Of a DNA stretch of 64,000 bases, positions 59,441 through 64,000 are shown piece after piece. The DNA is from Eonycteris spelaea. Taxonomy: Eukaryota > Chordata > Mammalia > Chiroptera > Pteropodidae. Position 1 is the first letter of the stretch; each line of letters starts with the position of its first letter. The position numbers and the translations under genes are program-made. The stretch lies in the NCBI GenBank assembly GCA_003508835.1, contig PUFA01000062.1, forward strand, positions 3,138,001 to 3,202,000, written 5' to 3'. The notes below the pieces were generated by a model, which saw only the letters and a list, made by a program, of their open reading frames with translations, made no database searches and had not been told where the DNA came from.

Positions 59441-60699
59441 AAAGCAAATTAAAGCACAAAACTCACTCCCAATGAAGAATTTATGCTTGAAGAATTTTAA
59501 TTTAGAAAAAATCAGAAAATATAGATTATTTTCAAATGTACTTTCCTTTCAGTCTGACAATTCTATCACATTACCATTAATAAATAATGATTTGATTTTA
59601 AATATTAAATGTAAACCTGTTAAATAATACAAAACATGCATACACATGATACATAGTTTTCAAGTCTGAGGAAGAACTAACAAAGCTATATAGAGTATAA
59701 ATGATCATTGCTATATTTTACTGCTAAAGAAAAACTAATACATTGTCTTGAGGTTTTTTCAGAAAAGCCTCTCTGAATTGCAGTTACTTGAAATGAGCCT
59801 GGTACTAAAAGGCCACGTGTGGTGTTATTTTTTTCAACGTTACAGGCAAACCTTGGCTTCTGTGTATTTGACATCCCAAATCCCCTATAAGTTCCTCACT
59901 GTGATCCAGCTTGGTCTGTTTACCAAATCTAAATCTCTGGAAAATTTGAACCTGCAGAAGATCTAGAAAAAATGATTTATTCTGATGCTGCACATTTGTC
60001 ATTCGCATCCACCTTCCCTTCCCAGGGCCTTACTGAAGTCTCCATCAGCAAGTTCTGATGCCACCGGGACTATCCTGTCACCTTTGGATGCCTGTTCACT
60101 TTCTCTCCGTCCTTTCTGTTAACTCCTTTATCGCTATGCATCATTCTAGTTTATTGTTTGTTCTTTTATACACATATCTCTGGCATCTCTCTTTCAAATT
60201 ATTTCCTTCTACTTTATTTTCCTCTTGTCTCCTCTTCATTTCGACATTTTACTTTGAGCTTCACATTTGGAAAGTAATGATGCATACAGATTTGTGGCCT
60301 GTTGTCATCTCATCCCTGACCTCTTTCCCTTTTTCTGTTTGCATAGTCTGACTGAATTGAACTGATTCACAACTCTCTCCTCCCTTCCTTCTTCCCCTTC
60401 CCCAGCTATATTATTTCTTACTTGGTATTACTGCTTTGAAGGAGTGACCCAGAAAACTTGACCGATGGTCTTTTTTCTTAGAACTCAAGAAAGTATTTAA
60501 ATTTTCTGTGGTAGAGGTCTTATTTTGGATACTATGCATCTCCTTTGGCCAGAAAACCTCTTTGGGAAAGTGGACATTGTGATTCTCAAGCTGTGCAATG
60601 CTAAATGTTCCCTTCTTAACTTTCTTACCTTTGTATATCTCAAACAATTTGGCCAACTTAGAAACATAGTTAATGAAAATGATATATAATATTCCTATG
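59441..60699. other. no gene recognised
   Basis: Frames at 59686-60008 (both strands), 60058-60351 (+, hydrophobic) and 60411-60656 (-) show no domain. The region is otherwise A+T-rich and unique-looking. Confidence 0.5.
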
Positions 60700-61270
60700 T
60701 TAAAATGTTAAAAAATTTTTATAACATAACCCATGTTCATTAAAAATAGTAAAAGAAAACAGTAGGAAAATTTTCTATAGTCCCTAGTGTAATATTGTTA
60801 ATATTTTTTGGTGTTTTATTTGTTTATTTTTTATTTGCCTCAGATTTTTAAAAATTCTGTTATTCTTTTTTTGTGTGTGAATATTTTATAATTGTAAATA
60901 TTGTGTGTAAAATTTAGTATCTTTTATTCTTATTCAAGATAATGGCTAAGTTTTTCTATAGTCCCTAGAATTGTAATTTAAAAAAAACTTGCATAACGGG
61001 GAGGGAGGAGGTAGATTGGGGTAAAAGGGGCCAAATATTTGAAGGAAATCTAACTTTGGGTGGTGAACACATAGTGCATTATATGTATGTGACATATTGT
61101 TGAATTGTACACTTGAAACTTATTTGATTTTATTAATCAATGTCACTGACAATTTTTAATAAAAAACTCTATAACTGCATAATATTTCTTGTAGTGCCTA
61201 GAGTATAATTTATTCGATCATTTGCCAATTGTTGGCTACTCTACTGTTTAATATGTGAAGTTTCACTGCT
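60700..61270 (+). mobile_element. old LINE 3' fragment, split by a younger L1
   Basis: 'ataacataacccatgttcat', 'taatattgttaatatttttt' and, beyond the insertion, 'ataactgcataatatttctt' and 'gatcatttgccaattgttgg' follow a common old LINE 3' tail (actgcataatattccattatatggatgtaccataatttatttaacc). The interruption is at about 60985-61170. Confidence 0.4.
60985..61170 (+). mobile_element. L1 3' end, lineage resembling bat L1 (copy 2)
   Basis: After a G-rich tract 'ggggagggaggaggtagatt' come 'ctttgggtggtgaacacata', 'gaattgtacacttgaaactt', 'attttattaatcaatgtcac' and 'tttttaataaaaaactctat'. This is the same terminal layout as 31375-31700. It is heavily 5' truncated. Both flanks carry 'tgcataa' (60991-60997 and 61178-61184), a weak candidate target duplication. 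Confidence 0.7.
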
Positions 61271-61699
61271 CTAAGTGCTCAACTTGACAAACTTTATTTC
61301 ATACTTCAGTGACTTTCCTTGTGAACCTCAGTCACTGCCTCGGAGTCCTATGTGAGTGATGACTCAGGGAATATAGGGAATGAAACACTAAAAACAACCT
61401 TCAGGCTGTTATGACTTCCTTCCACCAATCTCTGCATGACGTAGTACCCAGGAACAAACTATGAGAAAGCCCGGGATTAACTGTGATGAGAAATAGTGAA
61501 GTAAGGCAGTTAGCAACATTTCTGGAAAAGAAAACTATAGACCGACAGCCACAAATCTCAGAGAAAAGTTATTGACATCCCACTCCACATGAATAACGAA
61601 TGTTATATTGCTATCAAGAGAGTACGTATTTTGTACAGATGTTTGTTGAAAAGTAGAGTAGAATAAATCACTAGAGGGAGTTTGATTTTATGTGTGTGT

Positions 61700-62195
61700 G
61701 TGAATTAGGACTGCAAGTAACAGAAGAAATTAAACTAGCTTGAACAAATAAATAAATATTATGTCCCGTGCTCAAAAATTTAGAAGAGGCAAGCTTCAGC
61801 CTGGCTTAATCCAGTGCCTCTGGCTCATTCTCTCCGTTTGCTCAGCTGTACCCTCCTCTGTGTATTGGTTTAATCTTCAGGCTGGCTTCCTTCATGGAAG
61901 CAAAATGGCTAGTTATTTTAAGCTTCACAGTTCTGTTTCATGACTTACAGAGGAAGTGAGGATTTTTTTCCTGGTATAATTTTTTTATGGAGAATGAGAA
62001 AAATCATTACCCAGGAGTTCTATGTAAATCTTTCTTTGCGTTTCATCGGTCTAAATTAGATCACATGTCTAATCTTGAACTAGTCCTTGTGGCCAGTGCC
62101 ATGTCCTGTGCTGACTGGCTTACGTCTGTGTCCATGACACAATCACTGCGACAGACATGTTGGGATTACCTTTAAACCAATCAGTTTGCTCCTAC
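61700..62195 (+). mobile_element. ancient interspersed repeat (LTR-type suspected)
   Basis: 'aaactagcttgaacaaataa', 'agcctggcttaatccagtgc', 'attggtttaatcttcaggct', 'ggcttccttcatggaagcaa', 'cccaggagttctatgtaaat', 'tagatcacatgtctaat' and 'acacaatcactgcgacagac' follow a familiar mammalian repeat order (aactggcttaagcaaaaaagggaatttattgg ... tggctcagcttgggtcacatgccc). The family name is not certain. Confidence 0.4.
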
Positions 62196-62524
62196 AGCTC
62201 CAAAATGTGGTTCAGGTCCCTTTGTGCAGATGGGCTGTATGGAAGCAGAGATATGTGCATGAAGGAAAATCAAACCATTATTAGGAAAAGGAAACATGGG
62301 AACGGATGCTATACAAATTTAATCTGTAATAAGTGCCGGTCTTGGAGTTTGTGTTTAGTTTAGAGCTTACTCACTTAAAAAATGCTAAAAATTTAGAAAA
62401 TGTTCACATAGAAGGAATAAATAATAAGTCTGGTATAAAATATAATTATGATAAAAAGTTGGTGTTATTAAATTTTGGAGAAGAGGTAGTTAGGAAATAT
62501 TTTATTGTATGTGGTTTTGGAAAC
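62196..62524. other. no feature recognised
   Basis: Unique-looking sequence with no coding signal. Confidence 0.5.
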
Positions 62525-62745
62525 ATGTTTCCCTGGTGTTCAAATCTCACCTCTCCAATTTACTAGCTTTGTGATCTTGAGAAAATTACTTAGTCTGTGC
62601 TTTAGTTTCCCTCATCTTTAAAATGGGATCCTGAAATACCTACTACATGGGGTTGCTGTGAGAGCTAACAGAGTTAATGCATATAAAACTTTTATAATTG
62701 AGGCTAGTTTATAATAGTACTTGATAAATGTTTACTTTTAATAGT
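62525..62745 (+). mobile_element. MIR SINE
   Basis: 'ttccctggtgttcaaatctc', 'aatttactagctttgtgatc', 'ttgagaaaattacttagtct', 'ctcatctttaaaatgggatc', 'ggttgctgtgagagctaaca' and 'gagttaatgcatataaaact' are in MIR order. Confidence 0.8.
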
Positions 62746-62940
62746 TTTTTAACTTTCATAATATACTCTGATCAAAATTCCCTCACTGTCTATTTTATCA
62801 GTTATTCAGACCACATAATATTTCCACAGATTATTTGAAAGCAGTAGTTTAATTTCTTCCATAATCTGATGTAACATTATGTTTTTTTGAAATGTCCAGG
62901 AAATGTGCATTGAAAGTGATGTATGTTTTACCATGCTCTG

Positions 62941-63052
62941 TGTTTGTGTGTCGTGTGTGTGTGTGTATGTGTGTGTGTGTGTGTGTGTGAAAGAGAGAGA
63001 GAGAGAAACAGAGAGAGAGAAAGACAGAGAGAGACAGAGAGACAGAGAGAGA
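62941..63052 (+). repeat. compound (TG)n-(GA)n microsatellite
   Basis: About 25 TG units with two interruptions pass directly into a 60-bp imperfect GA/GACA purine tract. The His/Val/Cys-then-Arg/Glu frame across it is an artefact. Confidence 0.95.
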
Positions 63053-64000
63053 TGTTTATGCTGATAAGGTTCATCAACACCCTTAAACGTTGTTCATTTT
63101 TAGGTACTTTTTAAATTATAAAAATAATATATATTGACCATTGTCATCTACTCTGCAGAGGTAGATGAACACCGACCCCAAATTTGATTCAGATGTCAAG
63201 ACAGTTGATGCCATCCTTGAACCAAGAAGGCATGAAAGGATTTGTTAGTCTTTCTGTGAAGAACAGGTGAGGCTCCCAAGCAAGTACAGAATAGTTTGAA
63301 AGAGTAGGGAAAGAAGACTGGCTCAGCTTTCACTATAGGTAGGAAATGTGTCTAGAGTGTTGATCCTACCCATGGAACAAGAATGGTGTGGTGTGAACTT
63401 TCCACCAGCACCAAAAGTGGAAGTACTGAGGTTTCTTGTTAGATGGCCCATCTGGGGGCAGAAAGGGAAGATGATGATGGGCCTCGAAAACTATCAGTGG
63501 CTAAACATCATAAGTGGAATCAGGGTCTATATTACAACTGTGGAAAACATGGATGATGTAGAAATCATAATGCAGAAATTAAAATATTTGGTAATCATCC
63601 AGTCCAGATATATTTCCATGTATATTTTCTTTCTGCGTTAGTCTCTAATTGGTTTATTCCTGGTACTTTTACATTCCTAGATTTTGAGTTTTTTGGTCAC
63701 TCTTTAGCCATTATGAACCATCTTAAGCCTCACATGGTGTGCGCTGAACCAAAGGGAAGGCCATTTGGGTTGTACATCTTCTGGAAAAATCAAATTGTCT
63801 TAAGGGCTTTCCTCTTTTAAATCACAAGCCATTTAAGATTAGACACAGTAATGTTTAATAGATAATATCAGCTTTAATGGATGAGCCAAATGACAGTATA
63901 ACTTCTGTTCTGATCCTGTTCTGAGCCTGGAGCCAGAGAATCAACATCAGTCAGACAGACAAAACCCATACTTAAATGATCTGAAGCATGTGTATTCTTT
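63053..64000. other. no gene recognised
   Basis: Unique-looking sequence. A 97-codon plus-strand frame at 63348-63641 lacks any recognisable domain. Confidence 0.5.

Noticed and set aside
1..64000. CRISPR arrays, operons, prophage or bacterial features
   Set aside because: The repeat content (MIR, L1, L2, MaLR) is mammalian. The only regularly spaced repeats are microsatellites.

Overview
The window reads as an A+T-rich intergenic or intronic stretch of a placental mammal genome. It contains many ancient mammal-wide repeats (MIR, L2, L1M, MLT1/MaLR, hAT-Charlie, Tigger), long A/T tracts, and CA/GA/TCTA microsatellites. There are no compact, adjoining open frames. Two L1 3' ends (about 31375-31700 and 60985-61170) and an L1 5' region with the 'AAGATGGTGGAGTAGGTGAA' type start (near 47503) resemble non-primate laurasiatherian L1s. 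To my recollection the 3' ends look most like bat L1s. No primate Alu, rodent B1/B2, carnivore CAN-SINE or ruminant BovB/BOV-A was seen. The bat assignment is inference. All repeat family names come from memory of consensus sequences, not from a search.

Layout. 1-11 kb: sparse ancient repeats, one solo ERV LTR (3719-4149), L1M pieces, and a 148-nt sequence at 6866-7013 that looks like a single coding exon with splice sites. 11-15.5 kb: an endogenous retrovirus cluster with two LTRs in opposite orientation and a decayed antisense pro-pol fragment that keeps DTGA and YVDD motifs. A Charlie MITE, a TCTA microsatellite and an 86-bp inverted repeat surround it, and a retroposed 28S rRNA 3' end lies inside a MIR. 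15.5-39 kb: MIRs, L1M with a nested MIR, L2, old LTR-type repeats, a young L1 3' end, an MLT1 LTR and a Tigger1-type MITE. 39-43 kb: a 1.3-kb hAT transposon remnant, a second Charlie MITE and a MaLR fragment. 43.6-47.5 kb: an antisense L1 whose middle (the RNA-binding part of ORF1 plus the first part of ORF2) is replaced by a DAZL cDNA segment. 47.5-64 kb: MIRs, AT-rich minisatellite DNA, a perfect 93-bp direct repeat at 53652 and 55383, L2, a young L1 nested in an older LINE, and compound TG/GA repeats.

No complete functional gene can be supported. The most noteworthy structure is the L1-DAZL-L1 chimera. At its upstream junction the L1 ORF1 coiled-coil frame runs directly into the DAZL frame. 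It is now broken by a stop and a 7-nt deletion.
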